A program made the position numbers and the translations under genes. The notes under the pieces were generated by a model that worked only from the letters and a program-made list of their open reading frames with translations, was not told the origin of the DNA and made no database searches. From the NCBI RefSeq assembly GCF_001399675.1, contig NZ_LJCO01000011.1, positions 1 through 64,000 on the forward strand: DNA of 64,000 nucleotides, read 5' to 3'. Positions 52,159 through 61,762 of this stretch are shown piece after piece. Source of the stretch: Paenalicyclobacillus ferrooxydans (GTDB taxonomy: Bacteria > Bacillota > Bacilli > Alicyclobacillales > Alicyclobacillaceae). Numbering within the stretch: position 1 is the stretch's first letter; every line of letters starts with the position of its first letter.

Positions 52159-52845
52159 ATGGAAAAAATCGCAGACGGTATTGCAAGACTCGATTTAACA
52201 ATGAACTTTGGCGAGCACCAGATGGTAATTCATCCGACTCTGCTCTGGGATGACAAGGATGTCATTTTGGTGGACACTGGATTCCCAGGCATGCTGCCAG
52301 CCATTCAAGAGGAAATGGCCCGTGCGGGAGTCCCTTTTGAACGTTTATCGAAGGTAATTCTGACGCACCAAGATTCGGATCATATCGGTGGATTACCGGA
52401 AATTCTCAAAGCGGTTGACCATAAGGTTGAGGTGTTGGCTCACGAACTCGATAAACCTTACATCGAGGGAGAAAAAATGCTCATCAAGTTTGACCCGTCA
52501 CGAGGCGAACCACCGAAGGCTAAGGTCGACGTCTTGATCCACGATGGCGAAGTGCTCCCTTATGTCGGGGGCCTTACGGTGATCTTTACACCAGGACATA
52601 CGCCAGGCCACGTGAGTCTGTATCATGCCGCAAGCAAGACACTTATCACTGGAGACGCCACCATCTCCGAGGGTGGAAAACTACTCGGCCCGAACCCGCA
52701 GTTTACACCGGATAAGGATACAGCGTGGAAGTCGCTCGGAAAGTTCAGCAACTTCGATATTCATACAGCACTGTGTTACCACGGCGGGATATGCAACGAC
52801 GAGGTCAACGATCAATTCGTGAAGTTGGCCGCACAGCAAGCCTAA
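52159..52845 (+). CDS. Metallo-beta-lactamase-fold hydrolase
   Basis: A 228-residue MBL protein. The metal motif reads LTHQDSDHIGG (H-x-D-x-D-H, a variant common in this subgroup), with later ligands in PGHTPGHVSLY, TGDAT, and CYHGG. Such proteins hydrolyse thioesters, lactones or similar; the substrate is unknown. AAGGGGGAAGG precedes the ATG. A terminator follows a short duplicated segment (GGAAGTAAATCCATAC twice, 52857-52892). Confidence 0.87.
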   Translation: MEKIADGIARLDLTMNFGEHQMVIHPTLLWDDKDVILVDTGFPGMLPAIQEEMARAGVPFERLSKVILTHQDSDHIGGLPEILKAVDHKVEVLAHELDKPYIEGEKMLIKFDPSRGEPPKAKVDVLIHDGEVLPYVGGLTVIFTPGHTPGHVSLYHAASKTLITGDATISEGGKLLGPNPQFTPDKDTAWKSLGKFSNFDIHTALCYHGGICNDEVNDQFVKLAAQQA

Positions 52846-52901
52846 GCCATCCCTTTTGAAGTAAATCCATACGGAAGTAAATCCATACGGAAGCAAAAAG
52901 C

Positions 52902-52938
52902 AAAAAGCAACGGCGCACCATTGGCCGTTGCTTTTTTA
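52902..52938. terminator. Two-way terminator between MBL and MFS genes
   Basis: AAAAAGCAACGGC pairs with GCCGTTGCTTTTTT around a short loop. Confidence 0.9.
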
Positions 52939-52965
52939 TCCACCTAGACCAGATTGTCTTCCGAA

Positions 52966-54237
52966 TCAGCTCGCGTCCTGCACAACTGCTGCAGACGGCT
53001 CAGATACCCGAAGGCGCACCCACAGCATATTGGCGAGGTACAGGATAGCAGCCATGCCGAGCATGGTGCGAATCCCGAAAAAAGATGAACCTAGACCTCC
53101 AAGAAGCGGCCCCATAAAACTGCCAAGAAATGTGGCACTCGACGTAAACCCGTAAATCTGTCCGCGCTGGTCACTGGGGGCCATGCGTCCGATTAAGGCG
53201 TTTGCGGTCGGCAGGATGCCCCCAACAAACAAGCCAAGTCCAAATCTGGAAAGAACGAATATCCAAATGTTTGGCGCGAACGCCTGGGGCAGATAAAACA
53301 ATCCTGCACCCGTCATACAGATGGTAAGTACCTTTCGGTATCCGAGTACGTCGCTTCGTTTGCCGAGGAACGGGGAAGCAATCAGGTCTGCGAGACCCGT
53401 GACCGCAAAAGCGAATCCGGCGACGGTGTTGAGGTATGATACGTTCCCAGCGAGGTGTTGCATAAACACAGACAAGACAGGCTGCACGCTCATGACAGTG
53501 AACTGGGTCAGGAACAAGACGACGAACATTGCTTGAATGGTTTTCATCTGGCGTACAGCTTTGAACTGTTGAAGCAGCGACGGCCGTTTCTTGCTGGAGG
53601 CGGGTTTGGCGGCCAATTGTTCGTGAACGAAGATACCTGTGATGACGGTTGCCGTGAGTGCAAACCCTGTCGTAAGAAAGAAGACAATACGATAATTATG
53701 AAAGGCATCCGCCGTGACTCCGCCGAGAAGCGGTCCGACCAGCGTACCCACCATGCCTGCGGATTGGATCCAGCCGAGAGAGAATCCCAGTCGATCCTCC
53801 GGAATAACGCTTGCGACGAGTGCGATCGAAGCGGCAGAAAATCCGCTGAATGCACCCTGCATGGCTCTCAGACCGAGCAGTTCCCACGTGTTCTGTGCAA
53901 ACCCGCAGAGACCGGTGAATATAGCAATTGCGATGGTAGAACGGAGCACCATGGCCTTACGGCCGCTTTTATCGGATAGAGAACCCCACAATGGCGACAT
54001 CAGTGCAGCCATGAGCGGGGTCATGCCTTGAATGAGTCCTGTCAGCATCTCTACGCGATGAACATTGTGTACACCGAGCTGCTCAACGTAAAAGGCCATG
54101 AAGGGGTTGGAGCTGGAAAACGCAATAGACATAATAAATTGCACTCCAGCCATGAGCCAGAGCGTTGTTTTCCACGAGCTGGCTTTTCGGGGCTGAGAAG
54201 GCACGGCCTCACTCGTGATTGTTGGTCTTCTGCTCAA
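52966..54237 (-). CDS. MFS transporter, multidrug-efflux type
   Basis: A 423-residue, 12-helix pump. Motif A, GSLSDKSGRKAMVLR, is complete after helix 2, and motif C-like GPLLGG repeats occur in helix 5 (MVGTLVGPLLGGV) and later (SFMGPLLGGLG), typical of drug-proton antiporters such as Blt/Bmr. The start is TTG 54237, with GGAGTGA eight bases upstream; the longer frame to 54303 lacks one. It is divergent from the pseudouridine synthase gene. Confidence 0.87.
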   Translation of the reverse strand: MSRRPTITSEAVPSQPRKASSWKTTLWLMAGVQFIMSIAFSSSNPFMAFYVEQLGVHNVHRVEMLTGLIQGMTPLMAALMSPLWGSLSDKSGRKAMVLRSTIAIAIFTGLCGFAQNTWELLGLRAMQGAFSGFSAASIALVASVIPEDRLGFSLGWIQSAGMVGTLVGPLLGGVTADAFHNYRIVFFLTTGFALTATVITGIFVHEQLAAKPASSKKRPSLLQQFKAVRQMKTIQAMFVVLFLTQFTVMSVQPVLSVFMQHLAGNVSYLNTVAGFAFAVTGLADLIASPFLGKRSDVLGYRKVLTICMTGAGLFYLPQAFAPNIWIFVLSRFGLGLFVGGILPTANALIGRMAPSDQRGQIYGFTSSATFLGSFMGPLLGGLGSSFFGIRTMLGMAAILYLANMLWVRLRVSEPSAAVVQDAS

Positions 54238-54439
54238 AAGAGTCACTCCATACTGGGTTCGATAGGTTACACAAAATGTTTCGCTACCAGAATATTTCTG
54301 CACACCGTAAGAGGTCTGTCAATATGTAAAAACAGCGGCTTTTCGGAAAGACTTGCAAGTAGGGGTTCTTGCGTGGAAAATGGCACAAGTGACATAAGGC
54401 AATGATGGGGTCTACGGACACAGATGAGGTGATACGATA

Positions 54440-55324
54440 TTGGATAAACTGCCCGGCTTTATAGTGGATAAGGAGACGCAACTACTCCCATTTCTGTTAG
54501 AGAAGTATGCAAACAAAGGTCGTAACAAGGTGAAATCTATGCTGACCCGAGGCCAGATTAAAGTGGGGAACCGCGTTGTGACGCGTCACGATCACCCGCT
54601 GATACCTGGTGACAGAGTCAGCGTATTAAACACCGGATCGGTTCAACAGAGAGAACTCATGGCTGGGGTCAAGATGATGTACGAAGACGACGATATTATC
54701 GTTATCGACAAGCCGCCTGGCCTGTTGTCCATTGCCACCGAGGAAGAGAAAGAGCGGACTGCGTTTCGTATCTTGAACGACTACGTGCGAGAAAACAACC
54801 CGAAATCTCGTGTCTTCATCGTCCACCGACTTGACAGAGAAACTTCCGGGGTGATGCTGTTTGCCAAGTCCGAGACGGTCAAGCAGAGGCTGCAAGATAA
54901 TTGGAAGGAACTGATTCTTGAACGGTCATATGTGGTATTGGTCGAGGGTCAGGTGAAAGAAGAACAAGGGACGATTAAAAATTGGCTCAAAGAAAGCAGC
55001 ACGAAGACGATGTTCGTCAGTCGCCCGGGAGACGGCGTGGTCGCTGTAACACATTACCAGGTGATAGAAAAGTCACCGCTGTATTCTCTGCTGGCTGTTC
55101 AATTGGAAACGGGCCGCAAGAACCAGATTCGGGTCCATATGCAGAGTATTGGCCACAGTGTGGTCGGAGACAGGCGATACGGCGGCAAGCGCAGTCCAAT
55201 TGACAGGCTTGGACTGCACGCGCGGATTCTGGCGTTCACGCACCCCGTAACGGGTGAAACACTGCGGTTCGAGACGGCGATTCCGGCTAAGTTCCGTTCA
55301 CTTGTCGCAGGTAAGAAGGCGTAA
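54440..55324 (+). CDS. RluA-family pseudouridine synthase
   Basis: A 294-residue RNA-modifying enzyme. An S4-like RNA-binding part (about 15-60, VKSMLTRGQIKVGNRVV) comes first, then the synthase domain with the catalytic Asp in VHRLDRETSG and the late QIRVHMQSIGHSVVGDRRYG motif. It would turn uridine to pseudouridine in rRNA or tRNA; the target base is not predictable. TTG start at 54440 after GAGGTGA. A strong hairpin terminator follows. Confidence 0.92.
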   Translation: MDKLPGFIVDKETQLLPFLLEKYANKGRNKVKSMLTRGQIKVGNRVVTRHDHPLIPGDRVSVLNTGSVQQRELMAGVKMMYEDDDIIVIDKPPGLLSIATEEEKERTAFRILNDYVRENNPKSRVFIVHRLDRETSGVMLFAKSETVKQRLQDNWKELILERSYVVLVEGQVKEEQGTIKNWLKESSTKTMFVSRPGDGVVAVTHYQVIEKSPLYSLLAVQLETGRKNQIRVHMQSIGHSVVGDRRYGGKRSPIDRLGLHARILAFTHPVTGETLRFETAIPAKFRSLVAGKKA

Positions 55325-55364
55325 CCTGCAAGGATGCAAAACTGAAGGAAGACGATGATAGGCA

Positions 55365-55405
55365 AGAGATGGATAGTTGCGTTAACATAGGAACTATCCA
55401 TCTCT
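55365..55405 (+). terminator. Terminator after the pseudouridine synthase gene
   Basis: AGAGATGGATAGTT and AACTATCCATCTCT form a perfect 14-bp stem around a 13-base loop. The T tract is poor (CATCT). Confidence 0.7.
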
Positions 55406-55525
55406 CATCTAGTGCTGGTCACGTCTCGTCTGACTATAGGGTTTCAGAAGGTATGGACGATACTCGTTTATAACCGCTTTGTTCTGAATCATATCAATCG
55501 TGTGGTTTTTCAGGGGGGGAGAAGC

Positions 55526-56032
55526 ATGAGGTTTGTTCCTACGAAGTCACGTACCGAAGCGATTGTGGACCCAAGGGCCGGGTACATGGAGTTTGATCTG
55601 ACATCGGCCCTCGGGTATCAAGAGTTTCGGGGAATGTTTGCTGAACTCGGTGTCAAGGCAGCCCTGTTCAATGGTTACATGGTGCAGTCGGGTACAGAAG
55701 ACACACGGATTTCCACAACACCTGTGCAGTTCCACCTGTTTGAACACAGTATGTACCTTGCCCCTCCGTTTGAGGCAAAGTCATACTACTTTGAGCTTCC
55801 AAGAACGACAGCAAGGCTCAGTAAGGTTTATTTTCGAATTCCCCTTGGTTTTGGCTCTGCCGCTCTGGATGGATACAAGCCGCCCCGGGAGGATTTGTAC
55901 GCAGTTGATATTTGGACTGAAGACGAGCATGGAACGCAGGCGATTTATACCCTCATCTACGAAGCACAGATTCGGACGGATGGTCGGGAATACCACATCG
56001 AAAGGTTTGAATCAGAGCAGTTGATGGGCTGA
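55526..56032 (+). CDS. Hypothetical protein, 168 residues
   Basis: A soluble, probably beta-rich protein (YMEFDLTSALGYQEFRGMF, FHLFEHSMYLAPPF, YYFELPRTTARLSKVYFRIP). No family is recognised. The start at 55526 is clear from GGGGGGAGAAG. It is 64 bp before another hypothetical gene in the same direction, so both may be one operon. Confidence 0.75.
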   Translation: MRFVPTKSRTEAIVDPRAGYMEFDLTSALGYQEFRGMFAELGVKAALFNGYMVQSGTEDTRISTTPVQFHLFEHSMYLAPPFEAKSYYFELPRTTARLSKVYFRIPLGFGSAALDGYKPPREDLYAVDIWTEDEHGTQAIYTLIYEAQIRTDGREYHIERFESEQLMG

Positions 56033-56096
56033 AGACGTGTGACTGAAATACGATGTATGCCACTGACAACAAGGGGCTTGTAAGGGGGGAGCAAGC

Positions 56097-56624
56097 GTGC
56101 AGGTTGTACCATCTGCTGTTGGGCAATCAGACGGGGTGATTGTATTCTGGGACGACAACCCGGAAATTGGGGTGGCGTGGCCAAGACCCGTGCAAGTCGT
56201 GGATTCCATTGAATGGGGAATCGGATCGGTCAACGAAGAAGAGTGTCTTGTCCTTTATATGTTTGTTGATGGACAGTCCCTGGAGTTGTACATGCTCCCT
56301 GAACTGCCAACCAATGCGACCCAGGTTCTCGACGTAGTCAAGCTTGTATGTGACTGGGACCCAAACATGGTAAAGGTTCGCTACGGAGAGTCTCCGGGAG
56401 ATAAAACACATGAGGTTCTGTTTTTACTCCCAAAATCCGAAGATGCGGGAGTAGTGGCAAAACTGCGTGAGTTGCACATGCGAACATTGCACCAAGGCGA
56501 CAAAGGGTCTCGTCGTGATACCGCCGGACATATCGGAGACGGTCCTGCAGTCACCGCAGAGTCCTCTTTGATGCTTCGCCTGGACTCGTACCTCAAGGAG
56601 TCGATCCGGGATGTAGAGGAATAG
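56097..56624 (+). CDS. Hypothetical protein, 175 residues
   Basis: A soluble, acidic protein (IVFWDDNPEIGVAWPRPVQV, EEECLVLYMFVDGQSLELYM). No motif is recognised. GTG 56097 has AAGGGGGGAG seven bases upstream. The last 30 or so residues look like a separate helix. The LysR gene starts 11 bp later, and the gene may be co-transcribed with it. Confidence 0.72.
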   Translation: MQVVPSAVGQSDGVIVFWDDNPEIGVAWPRPVQVVDSIEWGIGSVNEEECLVLYMFVDGQSLELYMLPELPTNATQVLDVVKLVCDWDPNMVKVRYGESPGDKTHEVLFLLPKSEDAGVVAKLRELHMRTLHQGDKGSRRDTAGHIGDGPAVTAESSLMLRLDSYLKESIRDVEE

Positions 56625-56635
56625 GGGGCGCATCC

Positions 56636-57526
56636 ATGCATCTTGAGAGTCACCGGGTATTTCAGGCTGCCGTGGAATACGGCAGTGTTACGAAGGCAGC
56701 GCAAATCCTGCATATGACACAATCCACAGCCAGCCGCCACCTGCAATCTTTGGAAGACGAGTATGGCGGGCTGCTGTTCGATAGAAGCGCTACGGGCCTG
56801 ACTTTGACGCCATTTGGACGCAAACTCTATCCTTACACGTGTGATCTCCTCAGCTGCCACGAGCAGGCTAAGGAAGAGTTAGCTCGCATGCGACACGAGG
56901 GCGGCGGTATCTCAGTGGGCGCGACGCTGACCATTGGCGAATATCTGGTGCCTAAAATGTTGGGGCGGATTCGCAGTTTGTATCCGCAGTCGGAAATCCG
57001 TATGCGGATTTCCAATACCAGCGAGGTGTTGGAGGACTTGATGCGGCATCGGATCGACATCGCGCTTGTGGAAGGGAAGGTAGATGCCGGGACGGACTTG
57101 AAGGTCGATGTCTGGCGTGACGATGAACTGGTTCTCGTCTGTTCGGCCATGCATCCGTTTGCGAGCGTGCCGAGTGTCACGCTGCAAGATTTGGTCGGTG
57201 AACCGATTCTGTTTCGTGAAGAGGGATCCGGTACGCGTCAGGCGACGGAAACGGCCTTGGAAGCGGCAGGGATGTTGTCTGCGATGACGATCGCAATGGA
57301 ACTTGGCAGCACGGAGGCCATTAAGGCAGCCGTCGAGGTCGGACTTGGCATGGCATTTTTGTCGCGGCTGACTGTAGAGCGCGACTGTCAGAGTGGTCGT
57401 TTAGTAGAGGTGCCGGTAGAAGGGTTTCACATCCTGCGGCATCTCTACATCGTTGAACGACTCGAGCGGTTTGAGAAGGTCCTGGTTCGATGCTTCTTAC
57501 AGATTCTCCGCCAAGAATCTGCTTAG
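56636..57526 (+). CDS. LysR-family transcriptional regulator
   Basis: A 296-residue regulator. The N-terminal helix-turn-helix is at about residues 3-62 (GSVTKAAQILHMTQSTASRHLQSLE), the effector domain from about 88 (ISVGATLTIGEYLVPKML). Such proteins act as tetramers and usually control a neighbouring gene. Here the nearest is the convergent GltB-like gene, whose end overlaps by 4 bp. Its effector is unknown; CysL/CbbR-like members have a similar effector start. Confidence 0.93.
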   Translation: MHLESHRVFQAAVEYGSVTKAAQILHMTQSTASRHLQSLEDEYGGLLFDRSATGLTLTPFGRKLYPYTCDLLSCHEQAKEELARMRHEGGGISVGATLTIGEYLVPKMLGRIRSLYPQSEIRMRISNTSEVLEDLMRHRIDIALVEGKVDAGTDLKVDVWRDDELVLVCSAMHPFASVPSVTLQDLVGEPILFREEGSGTRQATETALEAAGMLSAMTIAMELGSTEAIKAAVEVGLGMAFLSRLTVERDCQSGRLVEVPVEGFHILRHLYIVERLERFEKVLVRCFLQILRQESA

Positions 57527-58905
57527 ACGAGCGGCAAACCAGTCACACGGGCCACTTCCGGATCCCACGCGACGAGGTCCGTCTTATCGAGTTCACGCAC
57601 GGACTGCTTGCCGAGGGCGCGGATACCACTCTTGAGCTCTTCACTCGAACTGACGAGAAAGTTGGCGAGGCTCTGCGCCCCTTCTTCGAGTGAAAAGTCC
57701 GCTTCGTGTGTGCCGGTGGCCCAGGCGAGTTGCGTTGGTGGTTCGAACGGGAGAGGCTTGAGTATCTGTTTATGAGATGTGGCGAACAAGGCCGAGGCAC
57801 CGATATACACGGCGTCCGCACCCAGCGCAAGGGCTTTTAACATGTCTCCAGGTGTGCGAACCCGGCCGGAGATAATGAGCGTCGTGTTGTTGCGCTTGTG
57901 CCGGTTACGCAGGTGTTTGTCGGCCCGGCAAAGTGCGGCAAGTGTCGGCAAACCGAAATCGTCGACAAGGATGGCTGGGGAACCATGTGTCCCCGCTTGT
58001 GCACCGTCAATGACAATCGCATCGACATCCGCGCGAAGTGCAATATCGACTTCCTTTTCGAGCAGATGGCTTGCAGCCAATTTCACCGCAATCGGCACGC
58101 CGTGGGCAACGTCGCGAAGTCGCTTGACCAAGGAAACGAGCTCATCCCCAGACCGAACTTCACTGAGCCCAGCGGGAATGTGCAGTGTGCTCGCGGGGCG
58201 GTTCGCGTACTGCATAAAATCTCGCAAGACATCATCTGGGAGTTCAGCTGCTGTTACGCTTGCCCCGGCCCCGGCATTGGCTCCTTGACCAAACCGGATT
58301 TCAACCATATCTGCGACGGCCAGTTGTTCATCTGTTGGTCGCCAGAACGCCCCGTGGTACTGAACAACCATGTGCTTACCATAACTGCGATGTTCGGGCA
58401 GTATTGGACCCTGACCGGTGTTGAAAGCTGTACCAGCTAAGGCGGTTCCCTTGGCAATGGCTAGACTGAACGGCTTGCTGAGTGCGACACCGTATCCCAT
58501 TGCACTGACCAGAATCGGCATAGACAGACGTAACGGTCGATTTGATCGTGGTCCGATTTCAGTCGAGATATCTACTGGAACGAAGTCATCTACGGGTAGT
58601 TTTACTAATTGAGCGGGGGTGAAAAGAAGTCCCTCAAAGTGCGGGAAGTCACGAGCGCCGCCCAGTGGTTTATGCAGCACTTTATTCGTCGAGGCACGCA
58701 GCTCGTTCTCCACCGTCTGCTCAATCCCCATATGTTTGAGGCCTGTTACACCCTCCCACAAATTCTCCGAATAAGTGTCCGAAAATAGTCGCTCAATTCG
58801 CTTTCGGAGCTGTCTAGCCACAATCATGTAGACAGTGCCGCCAAGGATGGCAAACAGAAAGAGTTGAAGTCCGACAGTCCATACAACAGTCCAGAAGACA
58901 AGCAC
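57523..58905 (-). CDS. FMN-binding glutamate-synthase-like protein (GltB2/YerD type)
   Basis: A 460-residue protein. An N-terminal membrane helix (about 5-30, TVVWTVGLQLFLFAILGG) anchors a domain that matches the FMN-binding half of glutamate synthase: MPILVSAMGYGVALSK, GTAFNTGQGP, EIRFGQGANAG, VDAIVIDGAQAGTHGSP, and GADAVYIG. It lacks the glutaminase domain. Bacillus subtilis YerD is similar. It may oxidise or transfer amino groups with FMN, but the reaction is unknown. It overlaps the LysR gene tail-to-tail. Confidence 0.87.
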   Translation of the reverse strand: MLVFWTVVWTVGLQLFLFAILGGTVYMIVARQLRKRIERLFSDTYSENLWEGVTGLKHMGIEQTVENELRASTNKVLHKPLGGARDFPHFEGLLFTPAQLVKLPVDDFVPVDISTEIGPRSNRPLRLSMPILVSAMGYGVALSKPFSLAIAKGTALAGTAFNTGQGPILPEHRSYGKHMVVQYHGAFWRPTDEQLAVADMVEIRFGQGANAGAGASVTAAELPDDVLRDFMQYANRPASTLHIPAGLSEVRSGDELVSLVKRLRDVAHGVPIAVKLAASHLLEKEVDIALRADVDAIVIDGAQAGTHGSPAILVDDFGLPTLAALCRADKHLRNRHKRNNTTLIISGRVRTPGDMLKALALGADAVYIGASALFATSHKQILKPLPFEPPTQLAWATGTHEADFSLEEGAQSLANFLVSSSEELKSGIRALGKQSVRELDKTDLVAWDPEVARVTGLPLV

Positions 58906-58964
58906 GACGATCCCTCTCGTTCGTTGGCAGCATCGCTATGACGACATGGGCTCATTGCCACGCG

Positions 58965-60059
58965 TCAGGATGTCTCATGCGGCTTTGGATGAAAGAACCG
59001 ATAAACGCCAGCAGAGAGCACAGGCAGCACCACGAAGGTAAAGATGAAGTATGCAGGCGTGGTGAGGATGATGAATTGCCCCATCGAGTCAACGTCTTTG
59101 AACAAGAACATGCTCCCAGCCCATACCAAAAGTGTCGCTGGCCAAATCACGACCTTTTGGCTTGAAAGGCCAAATAACTCCTCCATGGCCTTGCAAAACG
59201 CATAAATAAAGACCGCCAGTTTAATGTAGATCGATGCAAGAACCGCCATCACGTAGAGTGTATCCAAGCGTTCAATAAACTCCGATATCTTAATGACGCG
59301 AATCACTTCCAGGATTGGATAGCGTAGTCCGGCGATAGCCCCCCCTAGAACACCAATAGAGACCACCTCCAGTGCCAAGAGGAAACAGAACACGAGAGCT
59401 ACGACGATTGCAAAGTCCCACGGTAACGACTTACTGCGGTTCAGGTCCTGAACCAATTGCAGGATGACTAACGGTTCAAGGACGTACGTGATTCCTGGAA
59501 CCACAGCGCCTCGAAGCACGGGTGTCAACCCGTCTGTAAGTATTGGTCTTAGTGAGCTCAATTGCACATCTTCCATACTGAGAATGACAAACACAGCCGA
59601 GACAACGACAGCGAGAGGAGCGAGAAAGTCGCTGAACAGGCCGACACTCTTGATTCCTTTGTGCAATCCGTAAAAAATCGGAAAAACGAGTACTGCAGCC
59701 AGTAAGGACAACGCTGTCTTTGGATACACAGTGACTTCAAGGAAGACAATTAGTTCTCTCCAGACGGTAGCAGCTATGAGATACAAACAGAGCGCATACC
59801 ACAACCCAAAGGCTCGCCCAAAGATGCGTCCAAAGGACAGTGTGAGTCCCTGCATGACACTTTGTTGCGGAAAACACCTGTTGTGGATGATTGCAACCAG
59901 GATGATGCTTAGCCCCGTGAACAACACCACAGTCACTGACAGCCAGCCGTCTCGTATGGTGAATTGTCCAATTGCAAATGGAATGGCTAAGATTCCAGTG
60001 CCCATGACAGACCAGACACTTAGATAGATGGTCTCGAGCCGCGTTAGTTTGTCACCCAT
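58965..60059 (-). CDS. Spore germination permease, GerAB type
   Basis: A 364-residue, ten-helix protein of the amino-acid-permease-like GerAB family, the B subunit that binds germinant in nutrient receptors. It begins TRLETIYLSVWSVMGTGILAIPFAIGQ (read in parts), the typical first helix. It stands divergent from gerAA. It is related to the second GerAB at 63207, which starts in the same way (VWGILGTGTITIPFAIARF). Its own A and C partners are not on this strand in the window. Confidence 0.88.
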   Translation of the reverse strand: MGDKLTRLETIYLSVWSVMGTGILAIPFAIGQFTIRDGWLSVTVVLFTGLSIILVAIIHNRCFPQQSVMQGLTLSFGRIFGRAFGLWYALCLYLIAATVWRELIVFLEVTVYPKTALSLLAAVLVFPIFYGLHKGIKSVGLFSDFLAPLAVVVSAVFVILSMEDVQLSSLRPILTDGLTPVLRGAVVPGITYVLEPLVILQLVQDLNRSKSLPWDFAIVVALVFCFLLALEVVSIGVLGGAIAGLRYPILEVIRVIKISEFIERLDTLYVMAVLASIYIKLAVFIYAFCKAMEELFGLSSQKVVIWPATLLVWAGSMFLFKDVDSMGQFIILTTPAYFIFTFVVLPVLSAGVYRFFHPKPHETS

Positions 60060-60196
60060 CAGTTCATCTCACTTAGTCGCTGAATTTTTTACCAGGGCAG
60101 GTTAAGACCTTTGTCAACTAGCTTGCTACAGAACGACGTTATGCATACAAATATCGCTTCCGGGTACAAATACTGTAAGTTCGTTTACGGGAATGG

Positions 60197-61759
60197 GTGA
60201 ATACGATGCGGAAGCGTGACAGCCAGAAACAACGTTTTGATGACCTGATGGCAAATCTCGCATCTGATAACGAAGTCTCTGACGTGCGCGTACCAATCCA
60301 TTTGTCAGAGTATGAGCCAATCGTGAGGGAGACTTGGAAGAACTGCGACGATTTTAAAGTTGCGATGATGGAAATTGGCAGCACCAAGCTGATGATTACT
60401 TGGTTGCGCGGCCTGGTTGACAGGCAGGCGATGCAAATCGGAATTTTCGAGCCTCTCACTGGACTTGACGGGAGCGATTTGCATGATCTAGGGCAGAGTG
60501 TTGAGTCGAGGATGGCCGCTGCCCCCATCAAGCATTGTGCGACGATGGCCGCTGTCTCTAAGTCCATGGCATCCGGTTGCGTGGTCATCTATCAGGATGG
60601 CCTGGACAGTGTCATCGGTGTCGACATGAACAACATGCCTGGCAAAGCCATCGAGGCGTCACAAAGTGAGCCCGTCATCGAAGGACCGCAAGAGGCCTTT
60701 ACTGAAAGCCTGGACATCAATGTTGCAATGCTGCGCAAGCGGTTTCGAAACCCAAAGTTCAAGGTTGAGGCAACGGAACTGGGAGAACTGACCAGAACTA
60801 CGGTATCGATACTTTATGTGGAAGGCTTGGCACCAGCAGATTTGGTAGCTGAGGTTCGCCAGCGGTTAAGTCGAATCAATATAGATGCCATCCTTGACAT
60901 CAATCTGATTCGAGAGATGACAAAAGATGCTCCCTGGTCCCCGTTTCCGACGACAGAATCAACTGAGCGTCCTGATAAGGTAATTGCGGGTCTTGTTCAG
61001 GGGCGTATTGCAATTGCGGCGAACGGCGCTACGCATATGCTGCTTGCACCCACCCTGTTTGTGCAGAGTCTGATGGCTTCAGAGGACATGTACTCAAATT
61101 TTTGGATCGTCACTCCCATTCGATTACTCAGGCACATCATGTTTTGGAGTTCTATTCTGCTGCCCTCTTTGTATGTCTCTTTGCTTTCGTATCAGCAAGA
61201 TTTGATTCCTACGCCCTTGTTAATCAGTTTGATTGGGCAGCACGAAGGTATACCGTTTCCTACGGTATTCGAGGCGTTCTTAATGCAATTTTTCTTTGAG
61301 GCACTGCGTGAAGCGGGCCAGAGGCTGCCACGAGCAGTAGGGCAGTCCGTCAGTATTGTGGGCGGCCTGGTTATCGGAGATGCTGCCGTAAATGCCGGGA
61401 TTGTCTCCCCTGGTATGGTGATTGTGGTTGCGGCTACGGGTATTTCATCGTTTACGATTGCATCGTACACGCTCGTAAACACAAGCCGCGTCTTACAGTT
61501 TTGTTTCCTCCTCTCATCAGGTCTGCTGGGCTTGTATGGTGTTGTAATCCTTGGCATCATGCTTACGACCCACATGGTGTCCATCCGTTCCTACGGGATT
61601 CCTTACATGGCTCCATACGCGCCAATGGTCATACCGGATATGAAGGATTCGATTTTACGCGCACCTTGGTGGCTGATGCGGACACGGCCTCAGATTTATT
61701 CCGTGACGAATGAAGTACGAAACCGGACACCGCAACCCCGGCCACAGACGGACCAATAG
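60197..61759 (+). CDS. gerAA: Spore germination protein, GerAA type (A subunit)
   Basis: A 520-residue A subunit with a large N-terminal cytoplasmic domain (about 1-290) and five to six membrane helices (about 305-470). Family parts are FEAFLMQFFFEALREAGQRLPRAVGQSVSIVGGLVIGDAAVNAG (read in parts) and MVIVVAATGISSFTIASY. It sits in the inner spore membrane as the core of a GerA-type receptor. The start is GTG 60197 or ATG 60206. It begins the operon gerAA-gerAC-small gene-gerAB. A sporulation (sigma-G) promoter is likely in the 137-bp divergent spacer; GCATA at 60143-60147 is only a weak match. Confidence 0.93.
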   Translation: MNTMRKRDSQKQRFDDLMANLASDNEVSDVRVPIHLSEYEPIVRETWKNCDDFKVAMMEIGSTKLMITWLRGLVDRQAMQIGIFEPLTGLDGSDLHDLGQSVESRMAAAPIKHCATMAAVSKSMASGCVVIYQDGLDSVIGVDMNNMPGKAIEASQSEPVIEGPQEAFTESLDINVAMLRKRFRNPKFKVEATELGELTRTTVSILYVEGLAPADLVAEVRQRLSRINIDAILDINLIREMTKDAPWSPFPTTESTERPDKVIAGLVQGRIAIAANGATHMLLAPTLFVQSLMASEDMYSNFWIVTPIRLLRHIMFWSSILLPSLYVSLLSYQQDLIPTPLLISLIGQHEGIPFPTVFEAFLMQFFFEALREAGQRLPRAVGQSVSIVGGLVIGDAAVNAGIVSPGMVIVVAATGISSFTIASYTLVNTSRVLQFCFLLSSGLLGLYGVVILGIMLTTHMVSIRSYGIPYMAPYAPMVIPDMKDSILRAPWWLMRTRPQIYSVTNEVRNRTPQPRPQTDQ

Positions 61760-61762
61760 ACG

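Noticed and set aside
52159-52845. Damaged metal site in the MBL protein
   Set aside because: H-x-D-x-D-H in place of H-x-H-x-D-H is a known natural variant of the fold, and the other ligands are intact, so I do not call it inactive.
60141-60175. Sigma-G promoter of gerAA
   Set aside because: GCATA is a possible -35, but the -10 (CAAATACT) matches the consensus poorly, so I only mention it in the gene entry.
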